Shown piece after piece: positions 1-10,739 of a stretch of DNA of 64,000 bases. The notes under the pieces were generated by a model that saw only the letters and a program-made list of their open reading frames with translations, did no database searches and was not told the origin of the DNA. Where the stretch lies: assembly GCA_009823505.1 (NCBI GenBank), contig VZQC01013306.1, positions 338,873 to 402,872 of the forward strand, read 5' to 3'. Within the stretch, counting starts at the first letter, position 1; each line of letters opens with the position of its first letter. The position numbers and the translations under genes are program-made. The DNA comes from Rhizomys pruinosus. Its lineage: Eukaryota > Chordata > Mammalia > Rodentia > Spalacidae.

Positions 1-511
1 TTAAATGTTTTATAGAATTCTGCCATGAAACCATCTGGAACAGGACTTTTTTGGGGGGGATGTTTTTAATTACATCTTCAATTTCCTCAAATATTATGGG
101 CTTGTTTAAGCTTTCAATCTCTTTTTGGTTTAGTTTTGGTGATTCCCAGGGTTTCAAATTTTTATCCATTTCACTTAGGTTTTCAAATTTAATAGAGTGT
201 AGGTTGTTGAAGTATTCCCATATGATTTCCTGTATCTTTTCATTGTCTGTTGTGATGTTTCCCCTTTCATCATGAATTCTATTGATTTGGAGTTGCTCTT
301 CCTTTTGGTTAACTGGGCTAGAAGTCTTGTTTATTTTCTCAAAGTACCAAGTTTTGGATTCATTGATTTTTTTGTATTGTTTTCTTTGTTTCTATTTCAT
401 TGATTTCTGCTCTGATTTTTGTCATTTCTTCCTGTCTGTTGCATTTAGGGTTCATTTGTTCTTGTCTTTTGAGTGTTTTAGCTGCAGAGTTAACTCATTT
501 ATTTGTGCCAT

Positions 512-552
<41 letters not shown>

Positions 553-1472
553 ATGTAGACACCCAGGGCTGTAAACTTTCCTCTTTGGACTGCTTTTAAG
601 GTTTCCCATAGGTTTTGTTGTGTTGTACTATGGTTGTCATTTAGTTCCTGGAATGCTTTTATTTCTTTCTTTATTTCTTCCTTGACCCATTCATTGTTCA
701 GGAGTGTGTTGTTTAGTCTCCATGTGTTCGTGTAGGTATTAGGTCTTCTCCTGGTGTTGATATTGAACTTTATTGAATTGTGGTCTGATAGAATGCATGA
801 AATTATTTCAATTTTTTGTATTTGTTGAGGTTTTATTTCTGTGTTCCAGTATGTGGTCAGTTTTGAAGAATGTTCCGTGGGGTGCTGAGTAGAAAGTGTA
901 TTCTCGGTGCTTGGGTGGAATATTTGTTAGATGTCTGTGAGGTCCATTTGCTGTGTTGTATTGTTCTGTTCAGATGTCTCTCTGTTTATTCTTTGTCTGG
1001 TTTATCTGTCCAAGGGGCTCAGTGAGGTACTGAAGTCCCCTACTATGAATGTGCTGGGGTTAATCTGTGACTCCAGAGTTGTGTTTATAAAGATTGTTGC
1101 TCTGGATTTTGATGCATATATATTCATGATTGTGAAGTCTTCATGGTTAATTTTCCCTTTAATGAGGATGTAATGGCCCTCTTTGTCTCTTCTGATTTCT
1201 TCTACTTTGAAGTCTATTTTGTGTGATATTAAAATAGCAACTCCTGCTTTCTTTTTGGTACCATTTGCTTGGAATATTTTTTTCCATCCTTTCACTTTCA
1301 CTTGGCACCTATCCTTGAGGGTGAGATGGGTTTCTTGTAGACACCATATAGATGGATTCTATTTCCTAATTCATTCTCCCAGTCTATGCCTTTGGATTGG
1401 GGAGTTTAGTCCATTAATATTTGAGGTTATAATTGAGAGACGTGTGTTGATTCCCTTCCCCTTATAATCCAT
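1..1472 (-). pseudogene. L1 ORF2 remnant (endonuclease to start of RT)
   Basis: L1 ORF2 encodes an AP-like endonuclease and a reverse transcriptase that nick the target and copy L1 RNA. Here the minus strand starts at an ATG at 1,472 followed by MDYKGKG and an SIIT-NING-type motif, the usual ORF2 amino terminus. Around 1,301-1,002 it reads MKVKGWKKIFQANG, then KAGVAILIS, IMNIYA and FIVGDF, which are endonuclease-domain motifs. The frame is interrupted many times, so no enzyme can be made. The rest of RT and the C-terminus lie outside the window. Confidence 0.9.
508..550. repeat. (ATTT)n microsatellite
   Basis: About ten ATTT units lie inside the antisense ORF2. They are absent from the matching place in the L1 copy near 24,060-24,100, so this is a local expansion after insertion. 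Confidence 0.9.
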
Positions 1473-1528
1473 TTACATTTTTGGTCTAGGTTTCTACTTT
1501 TGCAGTTATGCTTTTAATAATTTCCCTT

Positions 1529-2762
1529 TCAAGGTGCCTGGGGATAGCTGCTCCTCTCTTCTGCCCTTAGAATTGCTTCAAGTACTCTCTGAAGGTTTGG
1601 TTTTTCAGACATGTATTGTTTTATCTTGCTTATGTCATGGAAGATTTTTTTCTTTCCTTCAACTAGAATTGACATTTTTGCTGGGTATAGTAACTTGGGT
1701 TGGCATTTGTAGTTGTTTAGCACTGGGAATAATTTGGTCCATGTTCTTCTTGACTTCATAGTTTGCACTGAAAAGTCAGCTGTAATTCTAATAGGTTTTT
1801 CTTAATTAACTTATTTTTCTGTGTGTCTTTAAAAATATTTTTCTTTGTTTTGGTGTTAGCATTTTAACTATGATATGCGTGGGGAGTTTCTTTTCTGGTT
1901 CTTGTCTATTTGGTGTTGTATGTGCTTTTTGTATTCTTTTTTTTTATTTTTTTTGTAAGCACCAGGAGGCCCCTTCTTGTATTTCTATGGGTTTGTCTCT
2001 TTTTAGTTTTGGAAATTTTTCATCTATTATTTTGTTGAAGATCTGATCAATGCCATTCTCTTGGGATTTTTCTCCTTCCTCTATCCCTATGATGTGGAGA
2101 TTTGATCTTTTCATAGTGTTGTACGGTTCCTGGTTGTTCCATTCTTTTTGTAGTCTTTACTTGAGTTTTTTAGTTGTGCTGTGTTATCTTCCAGGTCTGA
2201 AATTCCTTTTTCTGCTTCCTCCATTCTACTTCTGAGGCTTTTTCCCATTCTTTCCTCTTGATTGAATGAATGTTCGATTTCCTTTTTTATTTAGTCTTGT
2301 ATTTTCCTTACTACTTCCACTTCCTTTTGGAGGTTCTCAATCTTTTCTTATAGCTCCTTGCTTCACTGGTTGATTTCCTTTTTCATTTCAGCATGGGATC
2401 TTTTCAGTGTTTCCACTTCCTTCAGGAGTTTGTCATTTTCTCCCTCTAGCTCTTTCTGGAGTTTGTCATTTTTTTTCCCCTTTTAGTTCTTTCTGAAGAT
2501 TATCATTTTTCCCCTCTAGGTCTTTTCTGAGTTTTTCATTCTCTCCCCTTAGTTCCATGATTTCTTTGAATATATCTGTGATTGTTTTACCATCTGTGTC
2601 CTGTGCTACATCTAGGGAGGTCTCCTTATGGGAATTCTCCATAGGTTCAGTAGACTTTAGTGTGGAATTATTCTGCACTTTTCCCATTATTGTTTTTACT
2701 TTGTGCTCTTGGCATGTGGGTTTCGTTTTGCCTGTATTCTGATGCAAATCACTAATGCCCAT
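1529..2762 (-). pseudogene. L1 ORF1 remnant
   Basis: ORF1 is the RNA-binding chaperone of L1 (coiled coil, RRM, C-terminal domain). The ATG at 2,762 opens a frame with a charged heptad-rich stretch (MELRGENEKLRKDLEGKN) near residues 68-85, the coiled coil. The C-terminal part at 1,768-1,529 carries RRTWTKLFPVLNNY and LLYPAKMSI motifs, as in other rodent ORF1p, and ends at a stop at 1,529. The middle is frameshifted. An equivalent broken ORF1 lies at 25,160-26,300. Confidence 0.88.
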
Positions 2763-2935
2763 TCACCTTTTTGAAGGATCACTTTCTCTGATTCCTCCTC
2801 TTTATTTATGGGGTGTTGGCTTATCTAGATTTCAGGCTTTCAATTTTGGTTATATATTGGGAGGCATAGCCCACTTTTCCCTTACTATTCAGATGTGGTG
2901 CAGTCCCTGCAGCTCAGCTGGTCTCCATCTTTTTT

Positions 2936-3177
2936 TTTTCTTATCTGTTATTATCTTTCCCTTTTCATCATGAATATTATTAATTTGGAGTTGTTTTTTC
3001 CCTTAAATTTTATTGAGCTTTTATACATTACATACAATATTTCTTAATCAAGTTTATGCCTTTCTCCCCATCCATGCTCCACCCTGGTACCCATGCATTC
3101 TGCCATACATCTTAAGTCCTGTTCTTGTATCTTTTTCTCAAGTCTCTTTATTTTTTTTAAACTTTTTTTAAAATTTT
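2936..3177 (-). other. L1 scrap plus unassigned AT-rich DNA
   Basis: About 2,940-2,998 repeats the ORF2 antisense stretch seen at 230-300 (TTTCATCATGAAT), so a small second L1 fragment abuts the L1 5' end. The rest (3,000-3,177) is AT-rich and not recognised. Confidence 0.5.
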
Positions 3178-3421
3178 TTTAATTAATTTTATTTATTTAT
3201 TTCTGTATGTTATGAATGTACTGTCTGCATGCAAGTCTGTGCACCCGTGTTGTGCAATGCCGTGGAGGTCAGAAGAGGACGTCGGATTCCCCTGGAACTG
3301 GAGTTCTCCTGGAATTGGAGTTTCAGACGGTTCTCAGCTGCCATGTGGGTGCTGGGGATTGAACCCGGGTCCTCTGTAAGAGCGGTCTGCACTCTTAACC
3401 ACTAGGCCATCTCTCCAGCCC
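3178..3421 (-). mobile_element. B2-type SINE, minus strand
   Basis: Read on the minus strand, it has the GGCTGGAGAGATGG head at 3,420, an A/B-box-like promoter region, a body with CCCAGCACCCACATGGCAGCTGAG and an A-rich AATAAATAAAAT tail. It is a tRNA-derived Pol III SINE mobilised by L1. It is the full-length form, with the roughly 15-bp internal duplication (GGAATTGGAGTT-like) also seen in other copies. Confidence 0.92.
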
Positions 3422-3464
3422 CCTTTTTAACTTTTTTTCTTTTTTTAATTATTGTTTATTTTTT

Positions 3465-3666
3465 ATAATTTTTTAATATTTTTATTTATCTTTTACATGT
3501 ATGAGTGTACTGTCTGCATGCAGGTTTGTGCACCTGTGTCATGCAATGCCACGGAGGTCAGAAGAGGTTGTCGGATTCCCCTAGAACTGGAGTTAGAGAT
3601 GGTTGTCAGCAGCCATGTGGGTGCTGGGGATCGAACTGGGGTCCTCTGCAAGAGCAGTCGGCGCTC
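3465..3666 (-). mobile_element. B2-type SINE, minus strand, 5' truncated
   Basis: Same family as the preceding copy. It lacks the first 25 or so bases: it stops at GAGCAGTCGGCGCTC and runs straight into a T-rich tract that starts the next element. The missing head was not found nearby. Confidence 0.88.
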
Positions 3667-5290
3667 TTTTTTTTATTTTTTTTTTATTTTTAAGGGATTC
3701 TACAATACAATGACACAGTTGTTTGCAGATAGCATTGATGTCACTCATTATGTCATGCAATCAGGTAATTGGTGCATTTTGCAAGTATCTATGTCCAAAT
3801 TTTGAACAACCCAAGGTTCCCATAGACTGGTTGGAGAAGCTTGTATGCACAGACATGTTGATCAATCAGGAGTCCAGACTATATTCCTGTAGTCTCATGA
3901 TTCACTCCTATCTCTCCACAGCCCTTACAATCTACCACGCCTCCTCTTCCGCAGTTTGTTCCCTGGGCTTTGGGAAAGGGGCACAAGTGGGTGAGAAGAA
4001 AACAGTCTAATTTCTTTGGAGTTGTCATTTTGGACTCCAGTCTGTTCAGGTTGTTTCCCTTCATGGATTGACAGCTTTCCCAGTGATACCCTTTTTAGTC
4101 ATATTAACAAAGCACAAGCTATTGGATGTACAGGCATTTAAGCAGTACCACTTATTATGTCAAGCTAAGCTGTGAGCATAGACACAGATGCTTGGATGGT
4201 ATGCTAATCCGCAAACTGTGGTTTCTCTATAAAGGGTGACAAGTTCTTATTGTGGCTTATAACATCTCCTAACCACTAGAGGACATAAGCTTGTGGCATC
4301 CGCTGTGAGTTATTCCTCCAAGGAGAGAGCTAATAGCCAAATAGATTTGGGATATATATAGACACTTGGCTGCCACTGTTGCACAGTATCTCCAGGCTGT
4401 TGAGGTGTAGCTGATATTGACGGAGGAGTCTTGCTTGTCTCAGGGAGACCAATATTTTGCTGTATTGCTTTAGTGGCCTTTGGTAACGCTCTCTAGCATT
4501 TCAGAGGCCAGTTGTACGCTAGCAAGTGACGTCTCATAACATTTTTCATGCTCACACCAGGTCTTCGACAACAGGGACTTACTGCCTTTCTCCTTGCATA
4601 TATCCCACTTATAGGCAAAAGGCCTTTATAATTTGGGGGGGGGGGTTTGAATCCCCTAGCCAACATCTCCTAGGCAGAATAATTCATTGCTGATGTCAGA
4701 GCTTTCCTGTAGTAATATATTTTGCTTAATTACACAACTTATAAACACTTTACTATTGAATTTGGCTCTAGATAGAGAAATATCCTTTCACAGTTCCTAT
4801 GCCTATCAATCAATTAATACGTTATGCCTGTTTTATAGGAAATTACCACTGTAACAATTGGCTCTAGTTTACAGTTAGGGAGTGGTTTCATTACCATCAT
4901 GTTTTTCTTTTTCCTATAAAGGGGAGAGGTAGGAAGGTTTCTCAGTATCTGGAAGGTAAACTTCATTAGGGCCCATTATAAACAGTTAACCCCAATATTA
5001 TTCAGAGAGATGCTCAGTGTCTGTGACTCAGGCAGTCTGAGGTTCCTCTTTCTTTAATGTTCAGATGGGTCAACCTCTCTGCTGGCATTTCCCAGTCCAT
5101 CCTGCATAGCCATAAGTTGTATGTTTTCAGGCATTTAGATTGGTGATTTTTACCTGTGGGAACATAAAATTCTCCTCCCATTGTTAGTTTCAAGATCAGA
5201 AAAATTGAAAATTTATCAATAGGATTGGAACACAGAGTTTTCCATTTGTATCCCAGAAAGGATAGTACCCCACCTCCCACCTCCCTCTTT
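3667..5290 (-). mobile_element. R1 repeat copy A (unclassified retroposon), minus strand
   Basis: First of four copies in the window of a polyadenylated repeat I cannot name. A T-rich tract at 3,667-3,690 is the reverse of its poly(A) tail. Shared landmarks with the other copies include ATTCCTCCAAGGAGAGAGCTA (minus the last base, near 4,312), a GTGGCCTTTGGTAAC block near 4,471 and a G-run at 4,637-4,648. No protein domain was recognised. It extends further 5' than the other copies and may continue to about 5,945. Confidence 0.6.
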
Positions 5291-5948
5291 TTTTTTTTTG
5301 TTTTTATGTTTTGACCTATAGATGCCTAAGTTGTATTACACATACCCATAAACAGGAGCCAAGGCATAAGCTTTCATTAAATTTACCCAAACTGTTTCTC
5401 ATTGACTGTATGCTACTTATTTGGGAAGGAAATTTAAGCTTAGTTCCTTTAAATTGTCCTACAAGTAAAAGAAAGTGTTATAATGTGATGTTGTGTAATT
5501 CAGAAAAAATATATAGGCCATTTGTATACCTTAACCCAGTACAAATTATAAATAAAACCAATTAACATTTTATATTCCCAATTAGTTCAGTTGTATTACC
5601 ATTTCCACCAAAACCTACACCTAAATTTAACTAATCTAAACAATTCACTAAGCCTTAAAATATCCTATACTTGGTGGATAAAGCTTGGGCAGAGTTGAGT
5701 ACCTGCTAAATAAATTTTACCCAATAAACACTTTGCTCTTTAATGCTATATGACTGGACTAAGACTTCTACTTATTTGGGAAGTAAAAATTTAAGCTTAA
5801 TTCCTTTAAATTGTCCTACAAGTAAAAGAAAGTGTTACACTGTGATGTTGTGTATTTCAGAAAAATATAGAGACCAACCCAATACAAACTATAAATAAAA
5901 CAACTAGCATTTTATATTCCCAGTTAGTTCAAATGTCAGTATCTAGCT
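5291..5948. repeat. Two direct copies of a ~170-bp AT-rich segment
   Basis: The segment at 5,417-5,590 (CTACTTATTTGGGAAG ... TATTCCCAATTAGTTCA) recurs at 5,769-5,935 with about 10% differences, a period near 352 bp. It lies between R1 copies A and B and may be the 5' part of R1 or an independent repeat. No gene is visible. Confidence 0.75.
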
Positions 5949-7240
5949 CCTTTTTTTTTTTTTTGTCAGCACAAGATTCCTTCATATAAAACCAATTTGC
6001 AAGCAGTTGTGCCCCAGCCCACACAGCCCAAGGCTCCCACCATCCAGCTGGAGGGGCTTGAATGTTCAATCAAGTTGATCAAATAAGTGTCCAGACTATA
6101 TTGTCGTAGTTTTACCGTTCACCCCAATCGCAGCCCCTACAATATACCACTCCCCCTCTTCCACAGATTGTTCCTTAGGCTTAGAGATGGGGCACAGGTG
6201 GACAAGAAGCACAACAGTCTACTTTGTCTGGAGATGTCGTTTTGGACTCTAATCAGTTCTGGCTGTTTCCTTTCATGGGCTGACCGATTGCCCAGGGACA
6301 GGCTTTCAATCCTACTAATGAAGCACAAGCGATTAGATATATATGTATTTAAACATTGCTAGTTACTATGGTAGGTTACTTTGGTATAGACACAGATGTT
6401 TGGATGGTGTGTTAATCCCTGGATTACTTTTTTTTTCCCCTGAGAGAGATGACAAGGCCTTACTGTGGCATATAAATCTCCTAATCACTAGAAGGTATAA
6501 GCTTGTGGCAACATCCATGAGTTATTCCTCCAAGGAGAGAGCTAATAATCAAATAAAGTTGGGATATACAGACATATGGCTGCCACTGCTGCACAGTATC
6601 TCCAAGCAATTGGGGTGTAGCTGATGTTGGTGGAGGAGTTTTGCTTGACTCAAGGAGACCAACATTTGGTTTATTGGTTCAGTGGCCTTTGGTAACACTC
6701 TCTGGTATTCCAGAGACCAACTGTATACTTGTAAGTGCGATCTCGATACAATCCTCCCATGGTTACATCAGGTCATTGACAGCAGGGCGGACCTTACCAC
6801 CTCTTTTCTTGCAGATATCCCAGTTTACAGGCAATAAGCCTTAACCTTTTTTGGGGGGGGGGTCTGGTCCCCTGGCTAGCATCTCCTTGGCAGAATAATC
6901 CATTGCTGCTATCAGTGCTCTCTTGTATTAATTATATGAACTACTTAAAGAGACTTTAGTATTATATTTGTTTCTGAATAGACAATAATCCTTTTTACAG
7001 TTCCTATGTATATTAGTCAATTAAAGAAAGCAGTTTTTCCAGTTTTATAAGAGATTACTTCTATAACAGTCAGCTCTAATTTACCATTAAAGGATGACTT
7101 CATTACCACCCTGTTTTTCTTTGTTCTATGAAAAAGAGGTAAGGTCGTCTCTTGTATTGAAACTGTGCAGCACCTAGAAGGTAAAGTTCATTAGGACTCA
7201 CTGTAAACAGATGTTACACCTATGGTCCTCAGAGATGCTT
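5949..7240 (-). mobile_element. R1 repeat copy B, minus strand
   Basis: It starts at a 16-nt T run (5,949-5,964), the reverse of a poly(A) tail, then follows R1 landmarks collinearly: AAACCAATTTGCAAGCAG near 5,990, the GAGAGAGCTAATAA block near 6,535, GTGGCCTTTGGTAAC near 6,681 and a G-run near 6,851. It ends near 7,240 and is therefore 5' truncated relative to copy A. Confidence 0.68.
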
Positions 7241-7332
7241 TTTTAACTTTTTTAATGCAGATGTTTACTGTTTGGGTAAGTTCTTTGAACAAGTCTTTTT
7301 GTTGTTGTTTGTTGCTCCCTTCAATTTTTTTT

Positions 7333-7740
7333 CTCCAAAAAGTTCTGGGATCACAGGCTTCATCTCAGTTCCTTGAGTGCTAGGATCACCAGGTCCTTCT
7401 CAGCCTCTTGAGTCCTGGATCATGGGCTCCATCTCGGCATCTTGAGTGCTTCCCTCCTGGGCTCCATGTCAAGCATCTTGACAACTGGAATCCCAGGCTC
7501 CAAAAAGTTCTGGGATCACCAGCTCCATCTCAACACTTTGAGTCCTGGGATCACTGGCCGCATCTTCTGACTTGAGTGCTGGGTTTCCAGGCTCCATCTT
7601 GGCATCTTGAGTGCTGGGATCACAGGCTCCATCTTGGCTTCTTGAGTTATGGGATCTCCAGGTCCAGATCAGTGTCTTGAGTGCTGGGATTACCAGCTCC
7701 ATCTCGGCTTCTTGAGTCCTTGGATCCAAGGCTCTACCTT
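7333..7740. repeat. 35-bp minisatellite, about 11 diverged units
   Basis: Tandem units of about 35 bp all start TTGAGTGCTGGGATCA and continue with CAGGCTCCATCTCGGC; neighbours differ at several bases. The CTTGAGTGCTGGGAT core resembles the antisense middle of B1 SINEs (as at about 13,565), so the array may have grown from a B1 piece. It sits directly beside the broken ORF2 of the next L1. The minus-strand frame across it is just the repeat read through. Confidence 0.85.
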
Positions 7741-7744
7741 GACC

Positions 7745-9087
7745 TCTTTCTTTCTTTTGGTTAACTGCCCTAGAGGTCTCTCTATCTTGTTTATCTTTTC
7801 AAAGAACCAGCTTTTGGATTCATTGATTTTTTTATTGTTTTCTTTGTTCCTATTTCATTGATTTCTGGTCTGATTTTTGTTATCTCTTCCTGTCTGTTGC
7901 CTTTAGGTTCATTTGTAGTCCTCTCTCAAGTGTTTTTAGCTATAGTGTTAGATCATTTATTTCTTCCCTTCCTGTTTTTTTAATGTGGGCACTTAGGACT
8001 ATAAATCTCCCTCTCTGGACTGCTTAAAGTATCCCACAGGTTTTGCTGTGTGGTCTTGTCTTTTTCTTTTAGTTCCATGAATACTTTTATTTCATTCTTT
8101 TATTTCATTCTTTATTTCTTCCTTCACCCATTCATTATTCAGGATTGTGTTGTTTAGTCTCCCTGTGTTCTTGTAGCTAGTTGGGCTTATTCTGGTATTA
8201 ATATTGAGTTTTATTGTACTGTGGTTTGATAGAATGCATGAAATTTTTTCAATACTTTTGTATTTGTTCAAATTTCTTTTGTTTTCCAGCATGTGGTTGA
8301 CTTTGGAGTATGTTTCATGATGCACTGGATAGAAAGTATATTCCTTGGCATTTGGGTGGAATATTCTGTAGATGTCTTTGAGGTACATTTGTTGTATTGT
8401 ATTTTTCAGTTCCAGTGTCTCTCTCTATTTTTTGTGCAGTAGATCAAGGGGCCTGGTGGGGTGTTGAAGTCCCCCACTATTAGTGTGCCGGGATTAATCT
8501 GTGTTTTGAGAACATGCAGCATTGTGGTTATACACTTCAGTGCACCTGAGTTTGGTGCATAAACATTTAGGATTGTGAATTCTTCCTGGTCAAATCATTC
8601 CTTTGATAAGGATGTAATGGCCCTCTTTTCTCTTCTGATTGACTTTACTCTGAAGTATATATTGTCTGATATTAGAATAGCAACTCCTGCCAGGTGTGGT
8701 TGTGCACATCTTTAATGCTAGCATTCAGGAAGCAGAGGCAGGCAGATCTTTGTGAGTTTAAGGCCACCCTGGTCTGCAGAGTGAGTTCCAGGCCAGCTGG
8801 GGCTACAGGGAGACTCTGTCTAGAAAAGAGCAAAAAAAAAGAAAAAAAGAATAGCAACTCCTGCTTGCTTTTTGGTACCATTTTCTTGGATTTTTTTCCC
8901 ACCCTTTCACGTTGAGTTGGTGTCTGTCCCTTGAGTGTGAGATGGGTTTCTTGTAGACAACATATAGATGGATTCTGTTTCCTATCCATTCTCCAAGTCT
9001 TTTGATTGGGGTGTTTAGAGCATTAATATTTAAGGTCATTATTGAGAGATGTCTGTTTCTTCCTTTCAACTTATTCTTTCTTTTCAT
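7745..9087 (-). pseudogene. L1 ORF2 amino-terminal remnant
   Basis: The ATG at 9,087 opens MKRKNKLKGRNRHLSIMTLNIN, the endonuclease amino terminus, followed by GWEKNPRKWYQKASRSC. A B1 SINE splits it at 8,691-8,847. Downstream pieces (8,388-8,092: MYLKDIYRIFHPNAKEYTF) are endonuclease C-terminal motifs shared with 39,141-39,250 on the plus strand. The RT domain is absent. Confidence 0.87.
8691..8847 (+). mobile_element. B1 SINE with 17-bp target duplication
   Basis: CAGGTGTGGTTGTGCACAT head, AAGCAGAGGCAGGCAGATC body, GGCTACAGGGAGACTCTGTCT and an A-rich tail. It is flanked by AGAATAGCAACTCCTGC at 8,674-8,690 and 8,848-8,864, an exact 17-bp target-site duplication inside ORF2. Confidence 0.96.
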
Positions 9088-9129
9088 TCTTGTTCTAGGT
9101 TTGCATTTATGCTGTTATGCTTTTATTAA

Positions 9130-10400
9130 TTTCTCTCTTGAGTTGCTTGGGGATAGTTGCTCCATTCCTCTGTTCTTTGAATTGCTTTGGGTATTTTCTG
9201 AAGTGTTGGTTTTTTGACATATATTCTTTCATTTTGTTTGTCATGAAAGATTTTTCTTTCTCCTTCAACTATAATTGACATATTTGCTGGGTACAGTAAA
9301 CTGGGTCAGCATCTAAAGTCATTTAGCACTGGGAATACTTTGGTCCAAGTTCTACTAGTTTTCCATAGTTTTAACTGAGAAGTCAGCTGTAATTCTGATG
9401 GTTTTCCCCTTATATGTAATTTGTTGCTTTTCTCTTGTGGGTTTTCAGTATTTTATCTTTGCTTTGAGCATCTAGAGCTTTAACTATGATATGGCATGGG
9501 GAATTTCTTTTCTGGTCTTGTCTATTTGGTGTTCTATGTGCTTCTTGTATTTGTATAGGTTTATCTTTTTTCGATTTGGTAAAATTTTCTTCTATTATCA
9601 TTTTGAAGATCTGATCAATACCATTGTCTTGGGATTCTTCTCATTCCTCTATCCATGATAGAGATTTGGTCTCTTCATAGTATCCCACATTTCCTGGTTA
9701 TTCCACTCTTCTGTGTGTGTGTGTGTGTGTTTTCATAATCTTCACTTGAGAATTTTAGTTGTTCTTTGTTATCCTGAAGGTCTGATATCCTATTTCTGCT
9801 TCATCCATTCTGCTTCTGAGGCTTTCTCCCATCCTTTCCTATCCATTGGATGAATGTTCCGTTTCCTTTTTCATTTCTTCCTGTGATTTCTTTAGTATTT
9901 CCAATTCCTTTTGGAGCTTGTCATTCTCTTCATGTAGCTCCTTGCTTTACTGCTCTGCTTCTTCATTTCAGCCTGGGACCTTTTCAGTGTTTCCACTTCC
10001 TTCCAGAGCTTGTGTTTTATTATTCTCTCCCTCTAATTCTTTTTGGAATTTGTGTTTCTCTTCCTCTAGTTCTTTCCAGAGTTTATCATTCTATCCTTCT
10101 AGATCCTTCCTGAGTTTTTCATTTTCTTCCCTTAGTTCTCTGACTTGTTCTGTATATTCTTTGATTTCTTTGACTATGTCTACAACTGTTCTTCTAAGGT
10201 CCATGTCTTGGTTTCCTTCCAGGGAGATATTGTTGTAGGAAACTTCTGTAGGACTGGTAGAGTTTGGTATGGATTTATTATGAGCCCATGCTGTTTTTTC
10301 ATTGTGTTTTTGGGATGTGGATTTATTTTTGCTGTTGTCATTTGTTTGTTTGTTTGTGTTTTTGGATTCTGGTGCTTCAATGTTGGCTGCACAGACTAGA
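9130..10400 (-). pseudogene. L1 ORF1 remnant
   Basis: The C-terminal part at 9,601-9,410 includes QTPNRQ/TPNRQDQKRNSPCHIIVKALD, the trimer/RRM-region signature of L1 ORF1p. The coiled-coil part at 10,238-10,091 reads RELREENEKLRKDLEG. The N-terminal frame is open back into the 5' UTR (to 10,660), but that is read-through, not a longer protein. The start codon is uncertain. A (GT)n tract at about 9,712-9,731 adds a further break. Confidence 0.85.
9712..9731. repeat. (GT)n microsatellite
   Basis: Ten GT units within the antisense ORF1; absent at the matching place in the other L1 copies. Confidence 0.9.
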
Positions 10401-10493
10401 ACACTGTGTAACTCTGTGCCTGCTAGATCATCTGTACCACAGCACCACCAGCTTGGGGCAAGGTGTTCCTTTAGCCTATCAAACCCTGCTGGG

Positions 10494-10710
10494 CCCCTGT
10501 CTAGGTCTGCCCATGCTGCACTGCTCCCTGGAAAACAAGATGGGAGATTCTGGGTTATCCCAAGCCTCCAGAGGTGGGGGGATGAGGGCCTCAAAGCCCA
10601 TGGCAGTTCTGCCTTACCTGGGCACCACACTGTTCTGCATCCCTGTCTAGGTCCACCCACACCACACTGCTCACTGGAACCTGATATGGGAGATTCTGAG
10701 TGATCCCAAC
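10494..10710 (-). promoter_or_regulatory. L1 5' UTR monomer repeats (promoter remnant)
   Basis: CCCTGTCTAGGTCTGCCCA at 10,494 recurs as CCCTGTCTAGGTCCACCCA at 10,642, and the similarity runs for about 68 bp (to GGGAGATTCTGRGTKATCCCA). The period is about 148 bp: one full and one partial unit, truncated at 10,710. In rodent L1s such tandem 5' units carry the promoter. Being truncated and diverged, it is probably inactive. Confidence 0.75.
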
Positions 10711-10739
10711 TTAATTCTTGATTCTGTGCTTATAAAGGA

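Larger units (their letters stand above)
1..2935 (-). mobile_element. L1 LINE, minus strand, cut by window start
   Basis: The minus strand reads 5' UTR remnant (about 2,763-2,935), ORF1, then ORF2 as far as the start of the reverse transcriptase domain, where the window begins. The same sections recur in the same order in the L1 at 19.9-27.3 kb, for example the stretch around 2,800-2,860 and that around 26,890-26,950. Frames are broken by stops and indels, so it is a dead copy. An (ATTT)n tract has expanded inside ORF2. The 5' end is truncated before any monomer repeats. Confidence 0.93.
7745..10710 (-). mobile_element. L1 LINE, minus strand, with 5' UTR monomers
   Basis: The minus strand runs 5' UTR (10,400-10,710), ORF1 (about 9,130-10,400) and ORF2 from 9,087 to about 7,745, where it ends between the endonuclease and RT domains at the minisatellite. 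A B1 is inserted in ORF2. Both ORFs are broken. The 5' UTR has one whole and one partial tandem unit of about 148 bp, the promoter-monomer layout of several rodent L1 families. Confidence 0.9.

Noticed and set aside
7469..7729. 86-codon frame with repeated MELVIP/DPRTQ peptides
   Set aside because: It is the 35-bp minisatellite read through; since 35 is not a multiple of 3, the peptide pattern only repeats over three units.
10091..10660. 189-codon minus-strand open frame
   Set aside because: It is the L1 5' UTR read through into the ORF1 amino-terminal region; only the last third resembles ORF1p, so it is not a separate gene.
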